A stretch of DNA of 64,000 nucleotides from Ascarosepion bandense (GCA_037127315.1 JBBBDQ010000442.1:1267501-1331500), one strand, 5' to 3'; shown: positions 20,813-32,663, counted from the first letter of the stretch. A program made the numbers and translations. The notes: generated by a model not told the origin, from the letters alone.

Positions 20813-21215
20813 TTTTTTTATAATAATTTCACCCAAAGCAAGGTAGTACCGCCACTGGTGCGCAGGGGGTTACCGTGAGAGAAAAGGAAAAAGAAAAAAG
20901 AAGGAATAAGTTTCAGAGATGCCAAAGAAAGGACAAAGAAAGTAGATAGCAAATGACGTTGCACTTTTGGAGACTGTAACTATCAGGGAAGCAAGTAAAT
21001 GGAAGGGAGAAGCGAGAAAAGAAACCCAGAGAGTATCAGCGGAAGTTATATTTGACTGTTTGAGAGTAAAAGAGTGGGACATAGTTGCCAATCTAGTAGC
21101 ACGAGTAAACTAATATATTCGGGGAACAGGGGGAAAAAATCTTCAGAGCAGAAGCCGTGAAAATATTTGTAGAAAAGACAGAGGGAAGCCACATCACGTT
21201 GGTAGGAAAATGACA
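20813..21215 (-). pseudogene. LINE-J C-terminus and 3' UTR, decayed
   Basis: The minus 3' end 'taatttcacccaaagcaagg' and poly-T lie at the left. Traces of the frame (CLFYKYFHGFCS) lie near 21150-21190, with several frame breaks. Confidence 0.75.
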
Positions 21216-21752
21216 ATCAGCAAAAGTTGGAAAAGTAATAGAGAAGACACAAGGGGAACAATGATGAAAATTAAATAAATAAATAAGACAAAAAACCCCA
21301 AAAATCAAACAAAAAAGGAGAAAAACAAGGAGAAAGGCTTGGTGATGATTGATGCATTTTACGACATACTAAACTTTAACTTATTCAGTCTCTAATCTGT
21401 TTTTATTATACAAGAGACGAGACATTTACATTTAATTACAAAAGTTAGTGTTGTGGATTCCGGATGAGGAACTGCACAAAATAATAAACAACAAAAAACA
21501 GATATGGAGATAGAAAAATAGGTTGTATTGAACGTAATATACAAACTGGAACGCGGGTTAGTCAATTTAGGAATACTATAAGTAGAAATAAATATAAACA
21601 AGTCTTGAAGTGAAATAGTATGTCCGGGTAACTTATTCTAGCTGAGTGGAGCTCAGAGCTAATCTGGTCTTTGGGTAACTTCGGTATCTGTCGGAACTCT
21701 TCGATAACTATAACGGATCTCTACGATTACTCTCCACTGTAAACTGCAACTA
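21216..21752. other. no gene seen
   Basis: AT-rich, unassigned. Confidence 0.5.
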
Positions 21753-21960
21753 CAACTTTTTTTTTTTAATCATATCACCCCGAGCAAGGCGGTAACGCCA
21801 CTGACGTGCAGGGGGCTACGTAATATTGAAAAGATTGGAAAAGAGAAAACCGGAAACCACATCCTAAACAGGGAACAAGGGATGAGCCTTTTAACCTATT
21901 CAATAGACATGGGTGGAGTGTGAACCGGGCGATAGATCTATCTACTCCAATCTACTGTTC
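21753..21960 (-). mobile_element. LINE-J-related 3' end, same subfamily as 2655-2868
   Basis: Starts with a T-run and 'aatcatatcaccccgagcaa'. The remainder aligns in reverse with 2655-2868, including 'gtgtgaaccgggcgatag'. Confidence 0.7.
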
Positions 21961-22226
21961 TCTACACTCAGTTGTGTCCATTATTATATACAAAAAGGGG
22001 AGATCCCACAACAGTTAGTTTATCAATAAACAACTGAAATTTGTAACATTTTAATAGATTAATTTAAAGAAATATTGAAAAATATATTTCGGTTGTTCAT
22101 AAAAATAAGAGCATGTGTGAAAAAAAATTACAGGACAAAAATTTTAGAACTAGTCAATGTGATCATAGCTTCATACGTGTAGATATCAACTAAGCACATT
22201 TTCAGCATTAAATATCAGATTTTAAA

Positions 22227-22723
22227 ATGGCTGTGAGTAAAATTTGAACAAAGTTCGAACAGGGCAGGATTGTTGAATTTCAAAGCCGTGGTCTTTCGCA
22301 ATAAGAGTAGCAGAATAGTCATTGCTAACTTCATTAAAAACCCGGATGCTCCTAAAGAATCAAGTGGTCGAACCAATAAAATCTTACTATCTCTAGACAG
22401 ATGCATTAGGCGAGAAGTTATGAGAGATTCAAGCCTAACATCAAATCAGATAAAAGCGAATACAGATGCTGAATGCAGCTCTCGAACAATTCGACGACAT
22501 TTAATTAAGGGAAGGTTTAAAAACGTGAAACCGCTGCAGAGACCTCACCTTCTTCCTCACCATAAAACCTCTCGTTTACAACTTAATTCCGATTATCAAA
22601 CTTGGGAAGTGGATAAATGGAAGAAAGCATTCTATCAGTCGAGAAAAAATTCAACTTTGATTGGCCAGATTGTTTTTAGAGGTACTGGAATGCAAAAGAT
22701 GTTTAAAAATGTTCCCAACACGA
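22227..22723 (+). pseudogene. Tc1-like transposase, N-terminal two thirds
   Basis: A start at 22227 gives MAVSKI, then a stop and frameshifts. The main frame (22270 onward) reads SSRIVIANFIKNPDAPKESS, GRTNKILLSLDRCIRREVMR and DSSLTSNQIKANTDAECSSR, then TIRRHLIKGRFKNVKPLQRP. That is the paired helix-turn-helix DNA-binding region of Tc1-family transposases, which act on inverted repeats and insert at TA. The first catalytic Asp segment (KVLFTDEKKF in relatives) is frameshifted. The frame then enters the satellite at the codons for the VASIMVWGSF motif. Confidence 0.85.
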
Positions 22724-25700
22724 TACACTGGAGTTGCATCAATTATAGTTTTTTGGGGTTCATTTTTCATAATTCTAAATCTTGAGTTACACTGGAGTTG
22801 CATCAATTATGGTTTTGGGTTCATTTCACACAATTTAAATCTTGAGTTACACTGGAGTTGCATCAATTATGGTTTGGGTTCATTTTCACAATAATTTAAA
22901 TCTTGAGTTACACTGGTTGCATCAATTATGGTTTGGGGTTCATTTTCACACAATTTAAATCTTAAGTTACATCAGAATTACAACCACCATGTTCAGTTTC
23001 ATTTTCACACAATTTAAATCTTGAGTTACACTGGAATTGCATCAATTATGGTTTGGGGTTCATTTTCACAATTTAAATCTTGAGTTACACTGGAAATTGC
23101 ACTAACAAGGTTTGGGGTTCATTTTCACACAATTTAAATCTTGAGTTACACTGGTTGCACTAATTATGGTTTGGGGTTCATTTTCACACAATTTAAATCT
23201 CAAGGCACTGAATCTTGCATCAATTATGGTTTCAGTCTATTTTCACACAATTTAAATCTTGAGTTACACTGGAGTTGCATCAATTATGGTTTGGGGTTCA
23301 TTTTCACACACTTAAATCTTAAGTTACACTGGAATTGCATCACTAATTATGTCAGTTCATTTTCACACAATTTAAATCTTAAGTTACACTGGAATTGCAT
23401 CAATTATGGTTTGGGGTTCATTTTCACACAATTTAAATCTTGAGTTACACTGAATTGCATCAATTATGGTTTTGGTCTATTTTCACACAATCTCTAAATC
23501 TTGAGTTACACTGAATCTGCATCACTCATGTTTGGGGTTCATTTTCACACAATTCTAACTTTAAGTTACACTGGAATTGCATCAATTATGGTTTGGGGTT
23601 CATTTTCACACAATTTAAATCTTGAGTTACACTGGAGTTGCATCACCTGCAGGGTTTGGGTCATTTTCACACAATTAAATCTTGAGTTACACGAATTCTG
23701 CATCAATTATGGGCTGGGGTTCATTTTCACACAATTTAAATTTGTTACACTGGAGTTGCATCAATTATGAGCTAAAGGTTCATTTTCACACAATTTAAAT
23801 CTTGAGTTACACTGGTTGCATCAATTATGGTTTGGGGTTCATTTTCACACAATTTAAATTTGAGTTACACTGGAGTTGCACTAATTATGTGGTTTTCCAG
23901 TTCATTTTTGCCAACTTTAAATCTTAAGTTACAATGGAATTGCAATCAATTATGGTTTGGGGGTTCATTTTCACACAATTTAAATCTTGAGTTATGATCA
24001 ACTGTATCAATTATATTAGTTCATTTTCACACAATTTAAATCTTGAGTTACACTGGAATTGCATCAATTATGGTTTTGGGGTCTATTTCACACAATTTAA
24101 ATTTAGTTACACTGGTTAACACTATGTTTGTGGTTCATTTTCAGACAATTTAAATCTTAAGTTACACTGGAATTGCATCAATTATGGTTTGGGGTTCATT
24201 TTCACATAATAAACTGAGTTACACCGAGTTGCATCAATTATATTTCAAGAATATTTTCACACAATTTAAATCTTAGTTACACTGGAATTAAACAATTATG
24301 TGTTTGGGTTCATTTTCACAGCTATAATTATAAAACTTGGGTTACAATTTGAATTGCATCACTATGGTTTCAGTTCATTTCTACACACCAAATTCTGAGT
24401 TACACTGAAAACTACATCAATTATGGCTTGGGGTTTCTCCATTTTCACACAATTTAAACTGAGTTACACTGGTCTGCATCAATTATGGTTTGGGGTTCAT
24501 TTTCACACAATTTAAATCTTAAGTTACACTGGAATTGCATCAATTATGGCTAAAGTCCATTTTCTACACAATTCTAAATCTTGAGTTACACTGGAGTTGC
24601 ATCAATTATGGCTGTAGTTTCATTCTCTCTAGCACAATTTAACTTGTTACAATTGGAATTGCAATTAATTATGTATTAGGTCTATTTTCACACAATTTAA
24701 ATCTTGTTGCACTTGTTGCATCAATTATGGTTTGGGGTTCATTTTCACATAACAACCGAGCACTGTTTTCAACAATTTCAGGCTGGGGTCTATTTTCACA
24801 CAATTTAAATCTTGAGTTACACCTGAGCAATCAATTATGGTTTGGGGTTCATTTTCACACAATTTAAAATTCTAAGTTACAATTGGAATTGCATCAACTA
24901 TGTTTGGGGTCTATTTTCACATTAACGAAATCTTGAGTTACACTGGAATTGGCATCAATTATGTGGTTTGGTGTCTGACACACAATTTAAATCTTGAGTT
25001 ACACTCTGGAATTGCATTTCAATTATGGTTTGGGGTTCATTTTCTGACACAATTAAATCTTGAGTTACACTGGAGTTGCATCAATTATGGTTTGGGGTTC
25101 ATTTTCACACAATTTAAATCTAGTTATACCTGGAAACTGTACCATCATGGTTTGGGGTTCATTTTCACACAATTTAGTCCTGAGTTACACTGGAGTTGCA
25201 TCAATTATGGCTGGGGGTTCATTTTCACACCTAAATCTTAAGTTACACTGGAATTGCATCAATTATGGTTTGGGGTTCATTTTCACACACCAAACTTTGG
25301 TTACACCTAAATCAATGAATTATGGTTTGGGGTTCATTTTCACACTAAACTTATTTGCTAATTTAAATTGCACTGAGGTTTGGGGTTCATTTTCACAATT
25401 TTAAAATCTTGGAGTTACACTGGAATTGCAGCAATTATGGTTTGGGGTTCATTTCCACACAATTTAAATCTTAAGGTACACTGGAATTGCATCAATTGTG
25501 GTTTGGGGTTCATTTTCACACAATTTAAATCTTGAGTTACACTGAGTTGCATCAGTATGGTTTGGGGTTCATTTTCACACAATTTAATCCAGGTTACCTG
25601 GAATTGCATCAATTATGGTTTGGGGTTCATTTTTCCACAATTTAAATCTTGAACTGCCCACTGGAGTTGCATCAATTATGGTTTGGGGTTCATTTTACTT

Positions 25701-26992
25701 TAATTTAAATCTTGAGGTTACACTGGAGTTGCATCAATTATGGTTTGGAGGTTCATTTCACCTGATTTAGTCTTGGAGTTACACTGGAGTTGCATCAATT
25801 ATGGTTTTAGGGTTCATTTCCACACAATTTTAAATGCTTAAGTTACTAGGTGCATCAATTGTGGTTTTGGGGTTCATTTTTCCACACAATTTAAATCTTG
25901 AGTTGCTGGAATTGCGTAATTATGGTTTTGGGGTTCATTTTACACAATTTGGTCTTGGAGTTACACTGAGTTTTACATCAATTATGGTTTGAGGTTCATT
26001 TTCACCACAATTTAAATCTTAAGTTACACTGGAATTGCATCAATTATGGTTTGGGGTTCATTTTCACACAATTTAAATCTTGAGTTACACTGGAGTTGCA
26101 TCAGTGTAGTTTGGGGTTCATTTTTCTATTTTAATTTAAATCTTAAGTTACACTGGAATTGCATCAATTATGGTTTGGGAGTTTTCATTTTCACACAATT
26201 TAAATCTTAAGTTACCTGGAATTGCATCAATTATGGTTTTAGGGTTCATTTTCCACTAATTTAAATCTTAGTTACACTGGAATTGCATCAATTATGGTTT
26301 GGGGTTCATTTTCACAATTTAAATCTTGAGTTACACTGGAATTGCATCAATTATGGTTTGGGGTTCATTCACACAATTTTAAATCTTGGATTACCTGGAA
26401 TTGCATCAATTATGGTTTGGGGTTCATTTTCACACAATTTAAATCTTGAGTTACACTGGAGTTGCGTCAATTATGGTTTTGAAATTCATTTCACACAATT
26501 TAAATCTTGAGTTACACTGGAATTGCATCAATTATGGTTTAGGTTCATTTTCACACAATTTAAATCTTGAGTTACACTAGAGTTGCATGAATTGTAGTTT
26601 AGGGTTCATTTTCTTTAATTTAAATCTTGAGTTTACACTGGAATTGCATCAATTATGTTTGGTTCATTTTCTAACAATTTAAATCTTGAGTTACACTGGA
26701 GTTACATCAATTATGGTTTGGGGTTCATTTTTTCACACAATTTAAATCTTGAAGTTGCGATTTAGTAATTATGGTTTGGGGTTCATTCCCCCGTTTAAAT
26801 CTGAGTTACACTGGAATTGCATCAATTATGGTTTGGGGTTCGTTTTCACACAATTTAAATCTTGAGTTACATAGAATTGCATCAATTGTGGTTTGGGGTT
26901 CATTTTCACACAATTTAAATCTTGAGTTACCTGGAGTTACGTAATTATTGTTTTGGGGTTCATTTTCACACAATTTAAATCTTGAGTTACAG
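22724..26992. repeat. about 61-bp satellite grown from a transposase segment
   Basis: About 70 units (array length divided by 61) of the type 'ggagttgcatcaattatgg' plus 'tttggggttcattttcacac' plus 'aatttaaatcttgagttaca'. One frame of a unit reads VASIMVWGSFSHNLNLELHW, the segment containing the MVWG motif of Tc1 transposases just before the second catalytic block. Because 61 is not a multiple of three, the frame moves at each unit and no long frame exists. Units are more damaged between about 23900 and 25400 than at the right end. Confidence 0.92.
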
Positions 26993-27055
26993 GACGTAAA
27001 ATAACATCAAACCGCTGCTACATTGATATTTTAAGAAAGGCATCTATAATTACTG
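26993..27055 (+). pseudogene. Tc1-like transposase, piece after the satellite
   Basis: Immediately right of the last repeat unit the DNA reads GRKITSNRCYIDILRKASI, the segment that follows the MVWG region in Tc1 transposases. This shows the array lies inside the gene. The catalytic DN and E region downstream is missing. Confidence 0.6.
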
Positions 27056-27069
27056 TAATTATTCATGTC

Positions 27070-27178
27070 ATGTGTATTGAATACACCGGCTCTCGTTCGA
27101 TCAATGAAGTTAAGCAACATTGAGGCTGGTCAGTACTTAGATGGGTGACCGCTTGGGAATACCAGGTGCTGTAAACGT
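27070..27178 (+). rRNA. 5S rRNA-derived sequence, 5' end lost
   Basis: Internal-control-region-like 'gaagttaagcaacattga' and 'tacttagatgggtgaccg' and the end 'gaataccaggtgctgtaa' are 5S-like. The first 15-20 bases do not match, and no T-run terminator follows. It is more likely a pseudogene or SINE head than a working gene. Confidence 0.5.
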
Positions 27179-27192
27179 TTAGTGACGGTTGT

Positions 27193-27312
27193 GCCTACTT
27201 ACGATAATATCACGTTGAATACACCGGCTCTCGTTCGATCATCGAAGTTAAGCAACGTTGAGGCTGGTCAGTATTTAGATGGGTGACCGCTTGAAAATAC
27301 CAGGCGCTGTAA
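27193..27312 (+). rRNA. 5S rRNA-derived sequence, nearly full length
   Basis: From 'gcctacttacgataatatca' to 'ccaggcgctgtaa', about 120 nt, the usual 5S length. Several substitutions, including 'cgcttgaaaataccagg', and the lack of a terminator argue against function. It sits 15 bp after the previous copy. Confidence 0.5.
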
Positions 27313-27346
27313 TTTTGGATGTGCGGGTGGTGTTGAGTCAACATAC

Positions 27347-27527
27347 ATGTTGTTCTACAGAAGAATGCTGAGAATATCATGGACTGAACATGTGAGTAAC
27401 GAAAAAGTTTTAAAGAAAGAAGATAGAAGCTCATGCTTAAAAGATAATCAAAATATCTAGAAGACATAATGAGGAAAGATGGTCTGGAGAATTTGAGACT
27501 CACAAAACATTTTGAAAAAATTAACAT
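27347..27527 (+). pseudogene. LINE-E fragment
   Basis: Equivalent to the RRMLRISW...HVMRKEGLENL part of the 9.3-kb copy (DNA 'tctacagaagaatgctgaga', 'ataatgaggaaagatggtct'), frameshifted. It lies between 5S-derived pieces. Confidence 0.7.
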
Positions 27528-27575
27528 GATGGGTGGCTTGGGAATAGCAGATGTTATAATCTTGGATGTGCCGGT
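27528..27575 (+). rRNA. 5S-derived 3' fragment
   Basis: 'gatgggtggcttgggaatag' and 'ttggatgtgccggtggtg' match the end and downstream flank of the copy at 27193-27340, so the flank is part of the repeated unit. Confidence 0.45.
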
Positions 27576-27589
27576 GGTGTAATTGATCA

Positions 27590-27730
27590 TGGCTAGGGAT
27601 AGTTAACTGGAGAGTTGAGTTCCAAATCCTGTTGGGTTCGTTATATTCACTTACGCGCAAATCCTGTTGGGAAATATATGAATCCACCTCTTCTCACCCC
27701 AGCTATGGGCTAATTAGTAAAACCTTTATC
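27590..27730 (+). mobile_element. SINE-B-like, decayed head
   Basis: 'gagttccaaatcctgttggg', 'cacttacgcgcaaatc' and 'cagctatgggctaa' follow the order of the SINE-B 5' half. Confidence 0.5.
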
Positions 27731-27837
27731 ACTAAATCATTATTATCTACAAAAATAAAATTTCTTACAATTTAGAAATATTTTAAAATAACCCGCAAAG
27801 GGTTGATAAACAGTAAAAGAGAATCTTCTTTTGTGTT

Positions 27838-27975
27838 TTATACCATCTTTCTTCTTGTATGTGCAGTGTCAGAATGTAGGTGATCATGGTTCTCCACATC
27901 TTCCTGTCTCTTGTAGTTCTTAATAAGTATTGTTTTTTTGGTCATTTCTCCCAAACCATGTTCTATCATCCGTTT
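27838..27975 (-). pseudogene. LINE-E extreme C-terminus
   Basis: The minus frame reads RMIEHGLGEMTKKTILIKNY, then KRQEDVENHDHLHS, equivalent to the end of the 62.6-kb copy. Confidence 0.65.
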
Positions 27976-28007
27976 ACTGAAGCTCACCAAGTATTTTTCG
28001 CGAAGAG

Positions 28008-28230
28008 TCAGCCAAAATTTCTTGGACATGTAATGAGGAAGGAGGGCTGTGTGAATTTGACACTTACAGGACATATCGAAGGCAAGAGGGACAGAGGAAA
28101 ACAGCGAGTTACATACGTAACGACGTTGCGTATTTCAGAACAAGGACTGGGAGATGATGGGAAGGAAACACGCATTCATTAGAAAATAGGAATGGTGTGG
28201 AGAGCCATGATCGGCCATAATAAGAGAAAT
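28008..28230 (+). pseudogene. LINE-E C-terminus, opposite orientation
   Basis: From 'ttcttggacatgtaatgagg' to 'agccatgatcggcc', overlapping in content with the minus-strand piece to its left. The pair forms an inverted arrangement of one family. Confidence 0.7.
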
Positions 28231-28455
28231 CAGTTCACTGTATCAATTCTATTCTAAGTTTTAATTATTCTTTCACATTTATCGAGTAGATGAGCAAATG
28301 AATGAAATGAACGGTGTCGATCTAATTAATTAATTATTGATCAGAATTCTGTCGTTGTTGTGGTGAGTGGGGGTAAAGGAGGTACGGGTACTTCATAATC
28401 AAATTGCTCTTTCAAAATCAAAGGCTGGCCGCCGAAGATTTCTTATATATATGTA
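28231..28455. other. no gene seen
   Basis: AT-rich, unassigned. Confidence 0.45.
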
Positions 28456-29092
28456 TACAGTACTGTGCAAAAATATTAGAACAGGAACTATTTTATTAGG
28501 CATCAAAAAAAGTTTAAATCACCCCTGTCCTAACACTTTGCACACAACCGGTACTGTGCAAAAGTATTAGGACAGGGGTGATTTCCCTAAAAACCTCACA
28601 GATATTCAACTACAGGATGAAAAACCAAGTAAATTGCAAATAAATATTGATTATTTAAAACTAGGTGCAAAAGAAATGTATTAAAAAGAAGTTATATTTA
28701 ATTTTGCCTATTTTCTATTAAACAAGTTATTTTGAAACTACTCATTCTATTACCCTTGGATATAACAGAATTTTTTCTTATTCCCCCCTCTCGAATTGAT
28801 AAATCTAATGTTATTTCGCAAGACACACTTTGGGAACAAATACAAGCTGCTTGGCAGGAGATACCATTAGATACATTGAAGAAGCTTGTGATGTCAATGC
28901 CTGACAGAATAAAGGCTGTGATCAAAGTAAAAGGCTATTAAACTAAATATTAAATTTATTTTGTAACAAGTATTTTTTCTTGTTAAAGCATTTGTTGAGT
29001 AAATCAAATAAAATTACTTTAATTTAATTGTTTATTTTCTGTCAATATGCCTCATAAAAGATAAAATAATTCTTGTCCTAATACTTTTGCAC

Positions 29093-29101
<9 letters not shown>
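28456..29101 (+). mobile_element. Tc1-like deletion derivative
   Basis: Ends 'tacagtactgtgcaaaa' (28456) and 'cttttgcacagtactata' (29101) are Tc1-type inverted repeats. Inside, 28800-28938 encodes LWEQIQAAWQEIPLDTLKKL then VMSMPDRIKAVIKVKGY and a stop, the extreme C-terminus of a Tc1 transposase. A second pair of termini meets head to head at 28518-28588. Most of the transposase, including all catalytic residues, is deleted. Confidence 0.8.
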
Positions 29102-29125
<24 letters not shown>

Positions 29126-29337
29126 CTAGGTGCGACTGGTAAATTGTCGCAATTATTTTATTATTTCAAAGCAAAAGGCTATTATACTAAATATTAAATT
29201 TATTTTGTAACAAGTATTTTTTTCTTGTTAAAGCATTTGTTGAGTAAATCAAATAAAATTACTTTAATTTAATTAATTTTTTTCTGTCAATATGCCTTAT
29301 AAAAGATAAAATAGTTTTTGTCCTAATACTTTTGCAC

Positions 29338-29376
<39 letters not shown>
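29126..29376 (+). mobile_element. HLE end fused to Tc1 3' end, plus (TA)n
   Basis: 'ctaggtgcgactggtaaatt' (an HLE terminus) is directly followed by 'caaaaggctattatacta' and the Tc1 3' region identical in layout to 28925-29101, ending at the same inverted repeat near 29345. Confidence 0.65.
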
Positions 29377-29379
<3 letters not shown>

Positions 29380-29645
29380 CTTCGCATACACGCTTGTTTT
29401 ACTGTTTCGCAGCTCATCAGTGCGGCTAGACCTCTGATTATTTATAGCCGGGATTGAAAATCGAGCGATTCGCCATCATTCGGGGAATTTACGTCTAAGC
29501 TATCTGCGCACGTCAGAGAAAGCCAGATTTAAACATTTTATATATATAATGTAAATAAACGATAGTAGTCAAGAGTGTTCAATTCATAGCTGAATAACTA
29601 TGCGTAAATATCAGTGCGTAGCTACTGTTTTTAAAATCTACTCCT
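29377..29645 (-). mobile_element. SINE-A, decayed
   Basis: 'agctcatcagtgcggctaga' and the extension 'ctgaataactatgcgtaaat' match the minus orientation of the family. The tRNA-like head is poorly preserved. Confidence 0.6.
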
Positions 29646-29679
29646 CTCTCTCACACTCCCTCCCTCTGTCTCTGTCTCT

Positions 29680-29716
<37 letters not shown>

Positions 29717-29989
29717 TTAGGTAGCAAACTTTTTTTTTAAACATGTCAAATTAAATAAATTGCAAACTATGCTTATTTTTAATAAAATCCGTTCACACTC
29801 ACGGATAATCTTTCGCGTATTATAATTGAAAGATGTCAGAAATGAGCTGTAACATTGACAAATGATATTATCTTTCATTTCTTAAGATACCCAAGTATTT
29901 TCAATCTCCTTCCGAAATCATTTTCAGAGATATGAGTTATGGTAACAAACGTAACCGGAAAACTGTGTTGCTAATATATATATATATCA
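29646..29989. other. no gene; CT-rich and (TA)n
   Basis: A (TA)n at 29679-29711, then AT-rich DNA with no assignment. Confidence 0.5.
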
Positions 29990-30012
29990 ACTCCTATATA
30001 TATATATCAACT

Positions 30013-30060
<48 letters not shown>

Positions 30061-30062
<2 letters not shown>

Positions 30063-30840
30063 AGTTGATCAGACAGCAGTTTCGAAACGTTTGAAAGCAT
30101 TAGGAATGATTCAAAAGCAAGGCCATTCGGTGCCGTACAATTTGAAGCCGAGAAACGTGAAACGGCAACTTGCCACATGTGAGCAGTTGCTTCAACAGCA
30201 GAAAATAATTTTTTTTTTTTGCATTGCATTATGATAGCGATGAAAAGTGGATACACTACAATAACCCTAAGAGTAGAAGATCGTGTGGTAAACTTGGTCA
30301 TGCATCATCATTGGTGGCAAAGCCGAATATCCATTGTTCGAAGCTTTTCGTGGGATCGGCTGGGTGTAGTTTATTATGAACTACTAAAACCAATCGAAAC
30401 CACCACGGAAGATTGCTATCGGCTACTGTTGACGCGATTGTGCGGAGCATTGAAGAAAGAACGGCCCGCTATACGAGCAGAGACATGGCAAAGTGATTTT
30501 GCAACATGACAATGCTAGGCCACATGTTACAAAACGGGCGAAAGCCTATTTGGAAACGCTTAGATGGGAAGTCCTACCCTGACTGCCGTATTTATCAGAC
30601 ATTGTCCCGTCCGATTATCGCTTGTTCTGATTGATGGCACATGGCCTGGCTGAGCAGGACATTCATTCTTAAGAAGATGCCAAAAATGAGTCCACTTGTA
30701 GATATCCCAAAACGTGGTTTTACCGACGTGGAATTCAAATGTTGTCAGAAAGATGGAAAAAGTAGTGGCTAACGAGGGACATTTCTTTCAACGACATGTT
30801 TCTTACTGATTTTTGTAAGTAAAACATTACTTTTCATGAA
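30061..30840 (+). pseudogene. mariner transposase, 5' part missing
   Basis: It begins GVDQTAVSKRLKALGMIQKQ (second helix-turn-helix) right at a (TA)n tract that replaces the N-terminus. After a T-run and frameshift at 30208-30218 come SDEKWIHY (first catalytic Asp), LQHDNARPHV (second) and PSDYRLF (third), then ERWKKVV near the C-terminus, with several stops between. This is the D,D34D arrangement of mariners. The right terminal repeat may be 'gaacttactcaaggttct' at about 30850. Confidence 0.85.
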
Positions 30841-30864
30841 AAATCAACGAGAACTTACTCAAGG

Positions 30865-30901
<37 letters not shown>

Positions 30902-31405
30902 CCACTTCCCCATCGTCGAAAGGTGGCCTCCCTTTGTCTGTTCTATAAATACTTTCATGGCTTCTGCTCAGACGAACTTAAGTCACTGATGCCTCCTCAA
31001 CAGATGTTTACTCGTGCAACCAGACTGGCAACTGGGTCCCACCCATTCACAGTCAGGTTAGCCAAATGCAGACGCCAATTCTACTCCTGCAGCTTCTTCT
31101 CTCGCACTTCCCGCCTGTGGAACTCGCTCCCGTATTCTTGCTTTCCTGACGGTTACAACCCCCAGAAGTTTAAATGCAAAGTCAATACACATCTACTAAC
31201 CACTGGACTCTAGCTCTCTCCCCACCCCTGTATAATCTTCCCTTTCTCTTCACCTATGTATCTGTCATCGCACCTGCTTTCTATTGTTCCTTTCTAACTA
31301 GTTTGTACTCCTCACTCTTTCTAATTAATCTTTTTACATTTATGTAACCCCCTGCATATCAGTGGCATTTCCGCCTTGCTCGGGGTGAAATGATTAAAAA
31401 AAAAA
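30902..31405 (+). pseudogene. LINE-J C-terminus and 3' UTR
   Basis: The frame 30923-31213 reads VASLCLFYKYFHGFCSDELK, TRATRLATGSHPFTV, SRTSRLWNSLP and FKCKVNTHLLTT. The 3' UTR ends 'ccttgctcggggtgaaatga' and an A-run. It belongs to the ATRLATGSHPF subfamily with the 39.3- and 55.8-kb copies. Confidence 0.9.
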
Positions 31406-31592
31406 TGTAAACTTATCGTTATGCTTGTTTCGAAAAACCCTCCGAGCACATAGGCGGAAGGGAAAAGAATGGTGATAAAAAATGAACGAGCTAAGCACTT
31501 GAACATCAGTCAAAGTACGTAGCCCAAAGAAAAAAAAACCGAGACGAGTAACCTAAAACCAAAAGTGCTCAATACGCAAGTAGAGCAAACAA

Positions 31593-31731
31593 ATAGTAAA
31601 TAACTAACCTATGGAGCCAACGAACTTACCAAGGTTTCACCAAATTTGATCTTCAGCCAACTTTCCCTGAAGATACAATTTGGTAAAACCTTGGTAGCTT
31701 CGTTGGGTCCCTAGGTTAGTTATTTACTATA
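31593..31731. repeat. inverted repeat with 64-bp arms
   Basis: Arms 31593-31656 and 31668-31731 are about 88 percent complementary by eye and enclose 11 nt. The right arm ends in (TA)n. Related sequence in the flank (gctcaatacgcaagtagagc) recurs, reversed, near 33080-33110. Confidence 0.8.
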
Positions 31732-31739
31732 TATATATA

Positions 31740-32287
31740 TATATATATAGTCATCCGCATATATATATATATATTAGGAACGATTTGTCGTTATGAGAAG
31801 TGATGGATGTGAAACATAGCTGAAATTTAGCAAGTAAAAAAAAAATGATCATTTTTTAGCATCTCCTTTGACCACCGTCTCCAGGTAAGTTTTCGCTCTG
31901 TATACAGCTTGTCATTCTCATAAATACGTATTAGGGTTTTAGGATTTTGCAAAACAATTGATTTCCTGTATGAAAATTCGATAGAATTTTGTTAAAAAAA
32001 TAAAGAAAATGGCTTTAATTCAGTTTCTATTATCAAGTTATGAATCTCTGTCTCTACCTCTTTTTCATGTCTGGACGACAAGTTTAAAATAATATTTTTC
32101 TTTCTTAATCCCACCACCTTTTTTTTTTAACTTCCTGTGTATGGATATGTTTTGGAGCTGCTTCCGGTATGTGAATTTTTGTACTAGATTTGAATTAATA
32201 CATTTTTGTTTTTGATCGTTGCTGATCAAGTGAGAATTTTATCGCTGAAATAGCTATTCAGCGAATGTAGATTTCTGAATTTATTAG

Positions 32288-32347
<60 letters not shown>
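31740..32347. other. no gene; (TA)n at 32289-32347
   Basis: AT-rich unassigned DNA ending in a 58-bp TA repeat. Confidence 0.55.
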
Positions 32348-32349
<2 letters not shown>

Positions 32350-32590
32350 TTCATTCAGCAATGAATTAGTACACTCTCAGCTATTGGGCGTGTATAATTG
32401 GCGCCAGACAACGATTCTACCTCTGAGCTAAAATCTGCCTCCTTTTACTGAGCGCCCGTAGCTCAGAGGTAGAATCGTTGTCTGACGCCAATTCGATCGG
32501 GTTTCAATCCTGGGTAAAAAGCAATCGGCTGTCTAACCGTACTGATAAGCTGTAATAAAGCGAAACAGATCTGTCTGCGGATGACTATAT
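32348..32590 (+). mobile_element. SINE-A with rearranged extension
   Basis: A complete tRNA-like head 'cccgtagctcagaggtagaa' lies at about 32456 with B-box-like 'cgggtttcaatcc' and body. The extension contains a short inverted piece of the head at 32400-32425 (cagacaacgattctacctct), an internal rearrangement. Confidence 0.75.
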
Positions 32591-32663
32591 ATATATGTAT
32601 ATGTATATATTATTTAAATAGGATCATTTTATTATTAAGATAAATACAAAGGAGAAAAATATT

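Noticed and set aside
22724..26992. CRISPR or host gene exon array
   Set aside because: The 61-bp units abut without spacers, change frame at each unit and derive from a Tc1 transposase.
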